A stretch of 64,000 nt of DNA, taken from NCBI GenBank assembly GCA_036008465.1, contig DASYNP010000175.1, forward strand, positions 30,130 through 94,129. The letters run 5' to 3'. The stretch is from DASPSM01 sp036008465 (lineage in GTDB: Bacteria > Planctomycetota > Planctomycetia > Planctomycetales > Planctomycetaceae). The number at the start of each line of letters is the position of its first letter. The first letter of the stretch is position 1. The translations under genes were made by a program, and so were the position numbers. Below, one piece after another: positions 53,647-62,347 of the stretch. Under the pieces are notes generated by a model. The model was not told the origin of the DNA and ran no database searches. It was given only the letters and a program-made list of their open reading frames with translations.

Positions 53647-55671
53647 TCAGAGCCAGAGCTTCTGTCGGATGAACTCGACGACGTCGCCGAAGAGGACATA
53701 TCCGAGACTCCGCCGGCCGCAGTTGATCTTGGCTCGCACCTCGGCGCCGATCCACTTGTCGGGAATTTTCGAGGCGTCGGTCGATGCGTGCATCTCGAAG
53801 ATGATCGACTGATCGTTTGAAACGGCTGAGTGTGTGGAAATCGAATCGAGCGTCGCCGTAAACGTCGATTCGAGGGCTGTCGCCGGAATGAACTCGACGT
53901 CGAGTTTATGGTCGGGACTGGCTTCCCAGGCCCGCAGCACATGGCCCATGCGGCTTCCCTCGACTTCCAGCTCCAGTCGCCAGGGACCGCTCTCGTCCAT
54001 ATCTTCGAGCAAGAGCTCGCCCTGTTGCACCGGGCGATTCTGCAGGGTTTCCTCGAGTTGAAACGAGGCGACTCGGCCGTCAATCGGGGCCGTAATCAAG
54101 AGCGAGTCGACCCGTTTCTTTTGGATCGTCACAATTTCGGTCAGTCCGTCCCGTTCGATCTCCGCCTGCTGGCGGGCCGACTTGGCTCTGAGCATCGCCT
54201 GGCGATCGCCCTCGCGTGACGCGGCTTCCGCCTCGGCTCCCGACGAGCGCACCTTCTGGGCTGCTTGGTCGAGTTTGTATAGGTTGTCGTGGTATTCGGC
54301 TGTTAACTGCTCATTGCTCAGCTGCAACAACTTCTGGCCTTTTTTCACTTTGTCCCCGCCGCGCACGAAGATCTCAACAACGTGTCCGTTCTCGGGTGCG
54401 AAGATTTGATGCCGGTGCACCGGCATCAGCTTCCCTTTGCCCGTGACACGATAGTCGTAGGGCACGAGCCATAGCGCCGCGACGACAAGAGCCACCCCAG
54501 CTACAGCGGCCAAGGTCTTTGCCAGCCGACGGCCGTGGAACCATTCCACGCCGTGACCGAGGGTCTGCCACAGACGCAGAAACAAGATGCGATCGTTCTG
54601 CCGGGCCCGGGTCAACACCGCACTAACGTGCTCGGCAAGCAAAGCCGAACGCGCTTCGACCGTGACGCGCGGCCGGCTTTCGGCAGTCTGCTCGATCACC
54701 AGGCAGCCGATCGTCTCCCGCGGCCGCGGCGGCGCCTTGCGGCGATGCTCGTCCTCCCGGCGACTGATCAGCGGTTCGGGCTCGATCAGCGGCAGGAGTT
54801 TCACCATCCGCGAGCCGCTCTCTTGAACGAAGTCGGCCAGCGGCTTTTCAATCTGCGGCGGAAGATCGTCGATCCTGCCGCTAAACGTGAGCGGTTCGCG
54901 CAGCTCGATCACCCGCTCCGCGATCTGCGCCATGGCTCGCGTGAGATTGGCCCGCGCGTTGACGCTGTCCTGCCCACTGATCGCCACGATCGAGGTCTTG
55001 GCGCCCTTGTGAATGGCGACGCTTAGCCGATCGCAGCCGAGCAATTGACGCCCGTCGTTGGCGGCCGTCGTTGCCACCTCTTCGGTGTTCTCTCCCCGCT
55101 GCAGCTGCAGCATGAACTGCTCAAAGTCGGTCAGGAACGACGAAGCGTCCTGCGGCTGCGCGTCAGACTGCTGCCGCTCGAGATAGCGTGACGCATGGCC
55201 GACCATTTGCTCGACGAATTGCAGGAAGCCGGGGCGCGCATCGCGCGGGGCATCGGACCGTTGAAAGATTTCGACGACGCCCAATGACTCCTCGCCGACT
55301 TGCAGCGCCGCGAGCAGCACCAGAAATGCTGCTGGCAGCCGGTTGGCGCTGTTCGGATCGTCGGGCGACAGACTGACCGCCTGGCCCGTGCTGAGCGCCT
55401 CGTTGAGCAGGCGGTCGTTGATCCCCGCGGCCGGCGAATTTTCGCGAATGCCGGTCTCCGCAAACCGCAGCTCGTGCGCCAAGCGCAGCCGCGAGCCCCC
55501 CTCGAGCATCCAGATGGCCCCGGCGCGCGCTCCCAACGAATTGACCAAGAGTCGCAGGAATTCGGGAAAAAACGTCTCCGGCGGGGCTGCCGTTTGGGCA
55601 AGCTCCTCGATCTGCCGGGCCATTTGCAGCACCCGGTCGCGCGCCTGCTGGATACTAGCGACGTTTGTCAT
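53647..55671 (-). CDS. HlyD-type adaptor with N-terminal GAF-like domains
   Basis: A 674-residue protein. The cytosolic half holds two GAF-like domains at about 28-148 (FFPEFLRLLVNSLGARAGAIWMLEGG, LLAALQVGEESLGVVEIFQRSDAP) and 195-363 (EEVATTAANDGRQLLGCDRLSVAI, ETIGCLVIEQT). One membrane helix is at about 386-405 (TLAAVAGVALVVAALWLVPY). The outer half is an adaptor: lipoyl/barrel half GKGKLMPVHRHQIFAPENGHVVEIFVRGGDKVKKGQKLLQLSN, a helical hairpin rich in Ala/Glu, and TAPIDGRVASFQLEETLQNRPVQQGELLLE. Fusing a small-molecule sensor to an adaptor is unusual. ATG 55671 is used. It is divergent from two further adaptors. Confidence 0.87.
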   Translation of the reverse strand: MTNVASIQQARDRVLQMARQIEELAQTAAPPETFFPEFLRLLVNSLGARAGAIWMLEGGSRLRLAHELRFAETGIRENSPAAGINDRLLNEALSTGQAVSLSPDDPNSANRLPAAFLVLLAALQVGEESLGVVEIFQRSDAPRDARPGFLQFVEQMVGHASRYLERQQSDAQPQDASSFLTDFEQFMLQLQRGENTEEVATTAANDGRQLLGCDRLSVAIHKGAKTSIVAISGQDSVNARANLTRAMAQIAERVIELREPLTFSGRIDDLPPQIEKPLADFVQESGSRMVKLLPLIEPEPLISRREDEHRRKAPPRPRETIGCLVIEQTAESRPRVTVEARSALLAEHVSAVLTRARQNDRILFLRLWQTLGHGVEWFHGRRLAKTLAAVAGVALVVAALWLVPYDYRVTGKGKLMPVHRHQIFAPENGHVVEIFVRGGDKVKKGQKLLQLSNEQLTAEYHDNLYKLDQAAQKVRSSGAEAEAASREGDRQAMLRAKSARQQAEIERDGLTEIVTIQKKRVDSLLITAPIDGRVASFQLEETLQNRPVQQGELLLEDMDESGPWRLELEVEGSRMGHVLRAWEASPDHKLDVEFIPATALESTFTATLDSISTHSAVSNDQSIIFEMHASTDASKIPDKWIGAEVRAKINCGRRSLGYVLFGDVVEFIRQKLWL

Positions 55672-56046
55672 GCGACCAGAACGACTTGGAAATCGGGGGA
55701 GAGTGGAAAAACCGTCTTGTAATCTTATGAGAAATCGTCCGCTTTGCCACACGAGGCACAGCGGTCAGCCCGAGTGTGGCGTATTTAATTAGTGCCTGAG
55801 CTTAAATTTCATACGGCGGTCGCGAACATAATGCGGGGCGCGTGAAGTTGGGCGGGTTTTTCCGATCGCACGCTCTAGCGCCCTGAGCTGCCGGGGGGCG
55901 GCGTCTTGTTGAGGTCGCTTCCGTATGTGAGAATTTGCAGTGTGAAAGTCTACGGTGTGAGAATTCGGTTGAAACCGTCCGGGAAAACCTTTGGGGAATC
56001 GGGGAATCCGCAACGCGGGAAAATCCTCGGTTGTTCGGTCGACGCT
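55672..56046. promoter_or_regulatory. Divergent promoter region of the adaptor locus with three 15-base-spaced repeats
   Basis: 375 bases separate the GAF-HlyD gene (minus) from the HlyD gene (plus). TGTGAGAATT (55926-55935), TGTGAAAGTC (55941-55950) and TGTGAGAATT (55956-55965) are direct repeats exactly 15 bases apart. This is one and a half helical turns, so alternate copies lie on the same face. They lie about 80-120 bases before ATG 56047. No coding frame is supported here. Confidence 0.55.
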
Positions 56047-57000
56047 ATGAAATCACTCCGGTTGATAGCGGCTCTCGGCGTAGTGGCAGCTGTGGCTCTC
56101 ACCGGCGCAGGCCGCCCGGCTGTTGCCGCCGACCCGCAGCGTCCCTCTCTAGGCCCGATCATCCTGCGCAACTGCGAGATTAAGGCCGTTCAGACGGCCC
56201 GCGTGGCGACCGACAGGCCGGGAGTCATCTCCGTGGTCGATCCGAAGGAAGGCGACACAGTCAAGGAGGGCGTGGAGATCGTCCGGCTGATGGACGAAGT
56301 TCCCCGGGCAAACTGGGAGGTGGCTAAGCTCGTCGCGGACGACATGATCGAAGTCGAATACGCCACCGAGGCGCACCGCGTCGATGAACTCGAATACAAA
56401 AAGAGCGTCGCGGCCAATGGGCAGGCCCCGGGGACGATCTCCGAGATCGAATTGGAACGACTCAAACTTAACGCGGTGAAAAGCGGTCTGCAGATCAAAA
56501 AGGCCACGCATGATATCGCGGTCAACAAGAAAAAGGCCGACCAGGCCAAGGCCGAACTTGACACTTGCCACATCCTGGCACCGTTCGACGGATTTGTCAG
56601 CAAGGTGCTCAAGTATCGGGGCGAGGCCGTGAAGCAGGGCGACCCAATTTTGGAAATGGTCAACACCGACATGGTGCACGTCGAGGGCATGGTGACCGAT
56701 CGGGACATCTGGCGTGTCAAGCGCGGCTCTCCCGTGACCGTTCAACTCGACATCAAAAACGTGGAGCTCGACGTTGAGAAGCAGGTTTTCCGCGGGAAAA
56801 TCGGCTTTGTCGACCAGGTCGCCAACATGGGCGACACGCGCGTCTGGGCCGAGGTGCCGAATCCCGGCAACCTGCTGCGGCCCGGATTCACGGCGATCAT
56901 GACCATCTTGCCCGAGGATACGAACGCGGGAGCCGCGACTCAGCGCCCGGCACAGATCGACTCGAAATTCGCGGGCCGGCGGGATCGCCAAGCGCCATGA
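56047..57000 (+). CDS. Periplasmic HlyD/RND-type adaptor protein
   Basis: A 317-residue protein with signal peptide (LIAALGVVAAVALTGAGRPAVA). VATDRPGVISVVDPKEGDTVKEGVEIVRLMDE is the first lipoyl half. A helical hairpin covers about 95-170, and LDTCHILAPFDGFVSKVLKYRGEAVKQGDPILEM is the second half. A beta-barrel with VHVEGMVTDRDIWRVKRGSPVTVQLDI and GFVDQVANMGDTRVWAEVPNPGNLLRPGFTAIMTI ends it. It is soluble rather than membrane-anchored. Its stop overlaps the next start as ATGA (56997-57000), so the pair is translationally coupled. Confidence 0.87.
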   Translation: MKSLRLIAALGVVAAVALTGAGRPAVAADPQRPSLGPIILRNCEIKAVQTARVATDRPGVISVVDPKEGDTVKEGVEIVRLMDEVPRANWEVAKLVADDMIEVEYATEAHRVDELEYKKSVAANGQAPGTISEIELERLKLNAVKSGLQIKKATHDIAVNKKKADQAKAELDTCHILAPFDGFVSKVLKYRGEAVKQGDPILEMVNTDMVHVEGMVTDRDIWRVKRGSPVTVQLDIKNVELDVEKQVFRGKIGFVDQVANMGDTRVWAEVPNPGNLLRPGFTAIMTILPEDTNAGAATQRPAQIDSKFAGRRDRQAP

Positions 57001-59225
57001 GCATCACCGTCGGGGCGCAGATGCTTCCGTCGACGCGGCGACCGATCCCGCTGCGCCGCCGCCCCGACCTGGTCGTCCGACGAATCGAATACCAGGGCAT
57101 CGGCTCTTACGTCATCAAGGATCCGGTTGGGCTCAAGTATCACCGACTGCACGCGGAACAATTCGGCGTTCTGGGGCTCCTGGATGGGTCCCGGAACCTC
57201 GACGAAATCCGCAACGAGCTGATCCGCCTCTTCCCCACGCTGACCGTCACGCTCAACGACGTCCAGCAGCTCATCACCGACCTGCACGACAAAGGCCTCT
57301 TGCAGAGTCTGCGGTTTGGCCAAGGGGCGGCCCTGCTCAAGCACCATCGTGCCAAGCGTGGTGAGAAGCTCTGGGCCTTCTGCCGGAATTTGCTCTACAT
57401 CCGGCTACCGGGGTGGGACCCGGAGCGGATGTTGAAGTGGCTGCACCCGCGGCTTTGGTGGATTTATTCGCCGTGGGCGGTCGCGCTCTGCGTCACGCTG
57501 GTCGCCTCGTCACTACTTTTGGTCGGCACCGAATTCAGCGAGTTCCGGCGCCGCTTGCCCGAATTTCAGCAGTTCTTCACCGTCCGCAACATGATCTACC
57601 TCTGGATCACCGTGGGGGTCACGAAGATCTTGCACGAGTTCGGACACGGGCTGACCTGCAAGCACTTCGGCGGCGAGTGCCACCAGATGGGGATCATGCT
57701 GCTGGTGTTTAGCCCCACGCTCTATTGCGACGTCTCCGACGCCTGGATGATGCGCAACAAGTGGCATCGCATCTATATCGGCCTGGCCGGCATGTACGTC
57801 GAAACCGTTCTCTCGGCTGTCGCCATTTTCATCTGGTGGAACACGAATGCTGGCCTGTTGCACTACCTCTGCCTGAACGTTTTTTTTGTCTCGACCGTCT
57901 CCACGGTGATCTTCAACGCCAACCCGCTGATGCGTTACGACGGCTACTTCATGCTGGCCGATTTTCTCGAGGTGCCGAACCTGCGCCCCAAGGCCGACAA
58001 GATGCTGGCCGAGAAGTTTTCCTGGTACTGCTTGGGAATCGAGCAGCGGCCGGATCCCTTCATGCCGGAAACGGGTCGGTTTTGGTTCGTGATCTTCGCC
58101 ATTTCGGCCGGGATTTATCGCTGGGTGATCGTATTTGGGATCACACTGTTTCTTTACAAATGGCTGAAACCATACGGGTTGCAAAGCATCGGCATTGCGC
58201 TCGCCGTGGCATCGCTGGCGGCGGTCGTCGGCAACCTGGGTTATACGCTTTACAAGATCATAAGCGCCCCCCGGAGTGACCCAATGGATATGCGCAAATT
58301 ATCGATCACCGGGACCGTGGTCGCGATTGTGCTGGCCGCGGCGCTGTTCGTGCCGTTGCCGCTGCACGAAGAGATGGCCTTCATGGTCGAGCCGCTGGAT
58401 GTGGCACACGTCTACGCCACGGCGCCTGGCCGCGTAAGCGAAGTCCGCGTGGCGCCGGGCGACCATGTTTCCAAAGGTGATCTGCTCGTTAAGCTGATCA
58501 ATCGTGAGACCGAGCAAAAACGTCGCGAGCTCGAGATGAAGCGGGACATCCAGCAGAAAGAGTTGGAATTGGACCGGGTGCTCAACGACGGAGCACAAGA
58601 AAAAGTCGCGCGGACCATTCTGGACGGCATCGAGAAACAGTTGGCCGACTTTGATCGCCAACTGGTCCAGCTCGAGCTTCGCGCCCCCTGCGACGGTTAT
58701 GTGGTCGCGGCTCCGCGCGTCCCCGAACCGACGCTCGGCGATCAGAGCCGGCAGCTCAGTCGCTGGTACGGCCACCCGCTCGATCCCGAGAACCTCGGCT
58801 GCCAATTGACGGAACGCACGCACGTTTGCTCAATCGCGCCGAAGAAGGAGGGGAACAACGCGGTGCTCTACGTCGATCAGGCGGACCGCAATGACATTCG
58901 CCCCGGACAGACGGTGCAAATCCAGCTCGAGCACGTTTCTGATCGCACCTACAGCGGGGAGATCGAGCGCATTTCCGATCGTGAGGCCGAGATTGCCCCG
59001 GAGGTGCTTTCAAGCAAGGCGGGAGGCGATCTCGCGACAACCGCCGATTCGCACGGCCACGAGCGACTGACAAACAGCGCCTATCAGGCAACGGTCCGTC
59101 TCGATGAAGATGCCGACTTGCTGCGGACCGGCATGCGCGGCCGCGCCCGGTTCACCGTCGAGCGGCGCTCAGCTTTTGGCTGGATTTGGCGGTACGTCCG
59201 CCGCACGTTTCATTTTCGGCTGTAG
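56997..59225 (+). CDS. PqqD-like domain - M50 (site-2) metalloprotease - HlyD adaptor fusion
   Basis: A 742-residue membrane protein. Residues about 35-105 (GLKYHRLHAEQFGVLGLLDGSRNLDEIRNEL ... DLHDKGLLQSL) look like a PqqD-type winged helix (RiPP recognition element). An M50 membrane protease domain follows, with HEFGH at 213-217 and NPLMRYDG (309-316; Asp315) as third ligand motif, and about six membrane segments. The C-terminal third from about 445 is a HlyD adaptor (VYATAPGRVSEVRVAPGDHVSKGDLLVKLIN, helical hairpin, LELRAPCDGYVVAAP, barrel). Similar proteins are labelled putative peptide zinc metalloprotease (YydH-like). No precursor peptide is recognised. Confidence 0.88.
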   Translation: MSITVGAQMLPSTRRPIPLRRRPDLVVRRIEYQGIGSYVIKDPVGLKYHRLHAEQFGVLGLLDGSRNLDEIRNELIRLFPTLTVTLNDVQQLITDLHDKGLLQSLRFGQGAALLKHHRAKRGEKLWAFCRNLLYIRLPGWDPERMLKWLHPRLWWIYSPWAVALCVTLVASSLLLVGTEFSEFRRRLPEFQQFFTVRNMIYLWITVGVTKILHEFGHGLTCKHFGGECHQMGIMLLVFSPTLYCDVSDAWMMRNKWHRIYIGLAGMYVETVLSAVAIFIWWNTNAGLLHYLCLNVFFVSTVSTVIFNANPLMRYDGYFMLADFLEVPNLRPKADKMLAEKFSWYCLGIEQRPDPFMPETGRFWFVIFAISAGIYRWVIVFGITLFLYKWLKPYGLQSIGIALAVASLAAVVGNLGYTLYKIISAPRSDPMDMRKLSITGTVVAIVLAAALFVPLPLHEEMAFMVEPLDVAHVYATAPGRVSEVRVAPGDHVSKGDLLVKLINRETEQKRRELEMKRDIQQKELELDRVLNDGAQEKVARTILDGIEKQLADFDRQLVQLELRAPCDGYVVAAPRVPEPTLGDQSRQLSRWYGHPLDPENLGCQLTERTHVCSIAPKKEGNNAVLYVDQADRNDIRPGQTVQIQLEHVSDRTYSGEIERISDREAEIAPEVLSSKAGGDLATTADSHGHERLTNSAYQATVRLDEDADLLRTGMRGRARFTVERRSAFGWIWRYVRRTFHFRL

Positions 59226-59242
59226 CTTGTTGAATCGCGGTC

Positions 59243-59620
59243 TCAGTCTCCAGTCGGAATGATCCCGGCGTTCTCGACCATCAGCATCACGGTTTTTTCC
59301 AGCGCGCGCGTGCGATGCAAAATGCCCTTCGGAACGACGAACCCCTGCCGCGGTGCTAGTTCCACCGTTCGATCTTCGAGGTCGATCAACAGCTTGCCGT
59401 CCACCACGTAGAAGAATTCGTCGTCCTCGTCGTGCTTGTGCCAGTGGTATTCTCCCTTTACGACGCCCAGGCGCACGACGGAATCGTTGACCTTGCACAG
59501 GGTCTGGTTGTACCAGGGGTGCCGGCAGGCCTCGACGAGCGCAGGCACGTCGACGAGCTGCCCTTGGGGATAAAAAATGTCCAGGTGCGTTTCGTAGGGG
59601 TAGGTATTCGTTTCACTCAT
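59243..59620 (-). CDS. Cupin-domain protein
   Basis: A 125-residue single cupin. GEYHWHKHDEDDEFFYVVDGKLLIDLEDRTVELAPRQGFVVPKGILHRTRAL contains both cupin motifs with metal ligands His-x-His, Glu and the later His. Small cupins of this kind may be isomerases, dioxygenases or sensors, and the substrate is unknown. Divergent from the dioxygenase gene with 160 bases between the starts. Confidence 0.85.
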   Translation of the reverse strand: MSETNTYPYETHLDIFYPQGQLVDVPALVEACRHPWYNQTLCKVNDSVVRLGVVKGEYHWHKHDEDDEFFYVVDGKLLIDLEDRTVELAPRQGFVVPKGILHRTRALEKTVMLMVENAGIIPTGD

Positions 59621-59779
59621 GGGATTCCGCCGCTCTCGTTGTGCTGACTCGTTGCGGGTTCCTCGTCAACGAACAAATCATAACCGAGATGCGAGGGCCG
59701 ACAACATCTTCGGCGGGGTGTTGTGGGACGAGTGCCGTCGGTCTAAAATCAGCGCGCCGCAACAAGGGAGGCCCCGTCC

Positions 59780-60442
59780 ATGCTGGATCTCGACCTTCGA
59801 TCGACGCGTCGCAATTTTCTTCAAGGCGCGGCCTTCAGTGCGGCGCTGTTCAGCGTTCGCGGACTGTTCGCCGAAGAGCTGGTCCGTACGCCGCGGCAAA
59901 CGGAAGGCCCGTTTTATCCGGATCATCTTCCGCTCGACACCGATAACGACCTGATCATCGTCAACGACAACCTCACGCCGGCTGTCGGAGAAATCACGCA
60001 CTTGAGCGGGAGGCTGTTGCATCCCGATGGGAGCCCGATCAAAAACGCGCTCGTCGAGATCTGGCAGTGCGATCACAACGGCGTGTATCTGCATTCGCAT
60101 TCGTCGGGCGGCGAACACCGTGACTCGAACTTTCAGGGATTCGGGCGATTCTTGACCGGGTCGACGGGCGAATATTACTTCCGGACCATCAAGCCCGTGA
60201 AATATCCCGGGCGCACGCCGCACATCCACTTCGCGATCAAGAGCAAGGGCCGCGAGCGGTGGACCACGCAGTGCTACATCAAGGGTGAACGCGCCAACGA
60301 TCGCGATTTCGTGTACCGCGGCATCCGCGACCCCAAAGCACGAAATGCCGTGACGATCGACTTCGCGCCCCTCCCCAATTCGAAGATCGGAGAACTGGCA
60401 GCCCGTTTCGACCTCGTGCTGGGCTCTACGCCGGAAGTTTGA
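59780..60442 (+). CDS. Tat-exported intradiol ring-cleavage dioxygenase
   Basis: A 220-residue protein. STRRNFLQGAAFSAALFSVRG is a twin-arginine signal. TEGPFYPDHLP, HLSGRLLHPDGSPIKNALVEIWQCDHNGVYLH and GEYYFRTIKPVKYPGRTPHIHFAI match protocatechuate 3,4-dioxygenase-like enzymes. The Fe ligands are Tyr in NGVY, Tyr in GEYYF and both His of PHIH. It adds O2 to catechol-type rings. Export suggests a substrate met outside the cytoplasm, such as plant phenolics, but this is inference. Confidence 0.9.
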   Translation: MLDLDLRSTRRNFLQGAAFSAALFSVRGLFAEELVRTPRQTEGPFYPDHLPLDTDNDLIIVNDNLTPAVGEITHLSGRLLHPDGSPIKNALVEIWQCDHNGVYLHSHSSGGEHRDSNFQGFGRFLTGSTGEYYFRTIKPVKYPGRTPHIHFAIKSKGRERWTTQCYIKGERANDRDFVYRGIRDPKARNAVTIDFAPLPNSKIGELAARFDLVLGSTPEV

Positions 60443-60474
60443 ACTTGGACTTCTGAACGGCTTGCCGGCCAGGG

Positions 60475-62292
60475 TTGCTCGGCGACGATCTTTGCGATTT
60501 TCCGGAAGGCCCGGGATTCTTGCCTGACACGTCGCGCGACGCTGCTCTCGAACTCAATGCGGCGGCGGCCCGTTATGCAGCGGTGCTTGCGACCAACCCG
60601 GAACAGTGGGACGTGCTGTATCTGTATGGAACGGCTCTCCTGCAGTTGGGCCGCTTGCCCGAGGCGATCGACGTGTGCTCTCGGGCGGCGAAGCTTCGCC
60701 CCGACGTCCCCGACGTCTACAACAATTTGGCGGTCGCATACCAGGCTATCGGCGATTTCGACGCGGCCGTTCGGGCCTACCAGACGGCGATCGAACTCAA
60801 TCCTGAGTTCGCTCTCGCGTACTCCAACCTTGCGCGGCTGCTCGAGTCCGCCGGACGATTTGCCGACGCGGAAATCGCGCTGCAGCGCGCAATTCGGCTC
60901 AAGCCTTCCGATGGGGCCTACCGGCTGCAATTGGCCGGCGTACTCGGCCGTCAGGGCAAACAGGCGGAAGCCGACAGCGTCTTGCGGGAGGCAATTGGAC
61001 ATCAGCCGCAGAATCTCGACCTCAAGATGAACCTGGCCGCCGCGCTGGTACAACAGGAGCGGCTCGACGAAGCGGGCGACCTCTATCGCGCCGCCATCGA
61101 AGCCCGGCCAGATTTCGCCGACGCGCACAGCAGCCTGGCATTCGTCCTGGAACGGCAAGGCCGATTGCGCGAAGCCCTCGTCGTGGCTGAGCGAGCGGTC
61201 GAACTACGGCTCGACTATGCGGAAGGCTTCAACAACCTGGGGACCGTTCTGCGATCGCTGCACCGATTGAATGAAGCGTGTCAGGCGTTCCGCAGGGCGA
61301 CCACATTGAAACCGGAGTTCGCGCTGGCAGAATTCAACCTCGGAACGACCCTGCTTTTGGCCGGCCGCTATCCCGAGGGCTGGCCCGGCTACCGCCAGCA
61401 CGCTCGCATTGCCGGGACTGCCGCTCCAGGATCGCCGTCGACGGAATGGGACGGTCGGCCGATTGCCGGTCGGCGGCTGCTCGTGTATGCGGACCAAGGC
61501 CTCGGCGACACGATTCAATTTGCACGGTTTTTGCCGCTCTGCAAGCAAAGGTCGGAGGCGCGATTGACCTTCCGTTGTCAGCCTTCCCTGCGGAGGTTGT
61601 TTGCAGATTGCTCTGCTGCCTACGCGATATGCACGACCAAAGAGGACCTTCCCGCGTTTGACCAGCACGTTCCGCTGGCGGCGCTGCCGGGACTTTTCGG
61701 TGTGACGATGGAGCAAGTCGGCCTCAGCGTGCCCTATCTCAAGACTCTCGCTCCGCTGCCGTCGCGAGTCGGCGACGTCGTTGGCGAAAAAACTGGGGAT
61801 CGACGGATTGGCCTGGTCTGGCAGGGGAATCCGCGACAGACGCGGGACATTGTGCGCTCGTGCCCGCTTGGGAAACTTGGTCCCCTGCTCGAACTTCCCG
61901 GAACGCGGTTCTTCAGTTTGCAGTGCGATTCGACTGGACGCTCGCAGCTTGCGGCTTTGCCCGCCGCTGACCGCGTGGTTGACGTCGGCCGCCTTTTGGA
62001 GGACTTTGCCGACACGGCAGCCGTGTTGCAACGCCTAGACTTGCTGATCACTGTCGATACGGCGATCGCCCACTTAGCCGGTGCGTTGGGCCGCCCCGTT
62101 TGGACAATGCTCTGTCACTCTCCCGATTGGCGCTGGCACCTCGACCGGTCGGATTCGCCGTGGTATCCGACCATGCGACTCTTCCGCCAACCGACGTGGG
62201 GCGATTGGGATTCGGTGGTCGACCGCGTTCGGGCCGCGCTGCAAGCCACTGACCCGGCGATGGGTGGCTGTCGCAGCAAGCCTGTGGTCTAA
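60475..62292 (+). CDS. TPR protein with GT9-like glycosyltransferase C-terminal domain
   Basis: About 605 residues. From about 55 to 300 run seven or eight TPR units (for example PDVPDVYNNLAVAYQAIGDFDAAVRAYQTAIELNP, FADAHSSLAFVLERQGRLREALVVAERAVEL). GRRLLVYADQGLGDTIQFARFLPLC, RRIGLVWQGNPRQTRD and LDLLITVDTAIAHLAGALGRPVWTML are the glycosyltransferase-9-like motifs. The acceptor is unknown; related fusions may modify proteins or envelope glycans. No ATG exists near the front, so TTG 60475 or TTG 60520 (GGAAGG upstream) is the start. Confidence 0.85.
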   Translation: MLGDDLCDFPEGPGFLPDTSRDAALELNAAAARYAAVLATNPEQWDVLYLYGTALLQLGRLPEAIDVCSRAAKLRPDVPDVYNNLAVAYQAIGDFDAAVRAYQTAIELNPEFALAYSNLARLLESAGRFADAEIALQRAIRLKPSDGAYRLQLAGVLGRQGKQAEADSVLREAIGHQPQNLDLKMNLAAALVQQERLDEAGDLYRAAIEARPDFADAHSSLAFVLERQGRLREALVVAERAVELRLDYAEGFNNLGTVLRSLHRLNEACQAFRRATTLKPEFALAEFNLGTTLLLAGRYPEGWPGYRQHARIAGTAAPGSPSTEWDGRPIAGRRLLVYADQGLGDTIQFARFLPLCKQRSEARLTFRCQPSLRRLFADCSAAYAICTTKEDLPAFDQHVPLAALPGLFGVTMEQVGLSVPYLKTLAPLPSRVGDVVGEKTGDRRIGLVWQGNPRQTRDIVRSCPLGKLGPLLELPGTRFFSLQCDSTGRSQLAALPAADRVVDVGRLLEDFADTAAVLQRLDLLITVDTAIAHLAGALGRPVWTMLCHSPDWRWHLDRSDSPWYPTMRLFRQPTWGDWDSVVDRVRAALQATDPAMGGCRSKPVV

Positions 62293-62347
62293 TTTCGTCG
62301 GGCCGATCCCGCTTCTATGTAAAGTGCCTCAAGCCACGGAGACCGCC

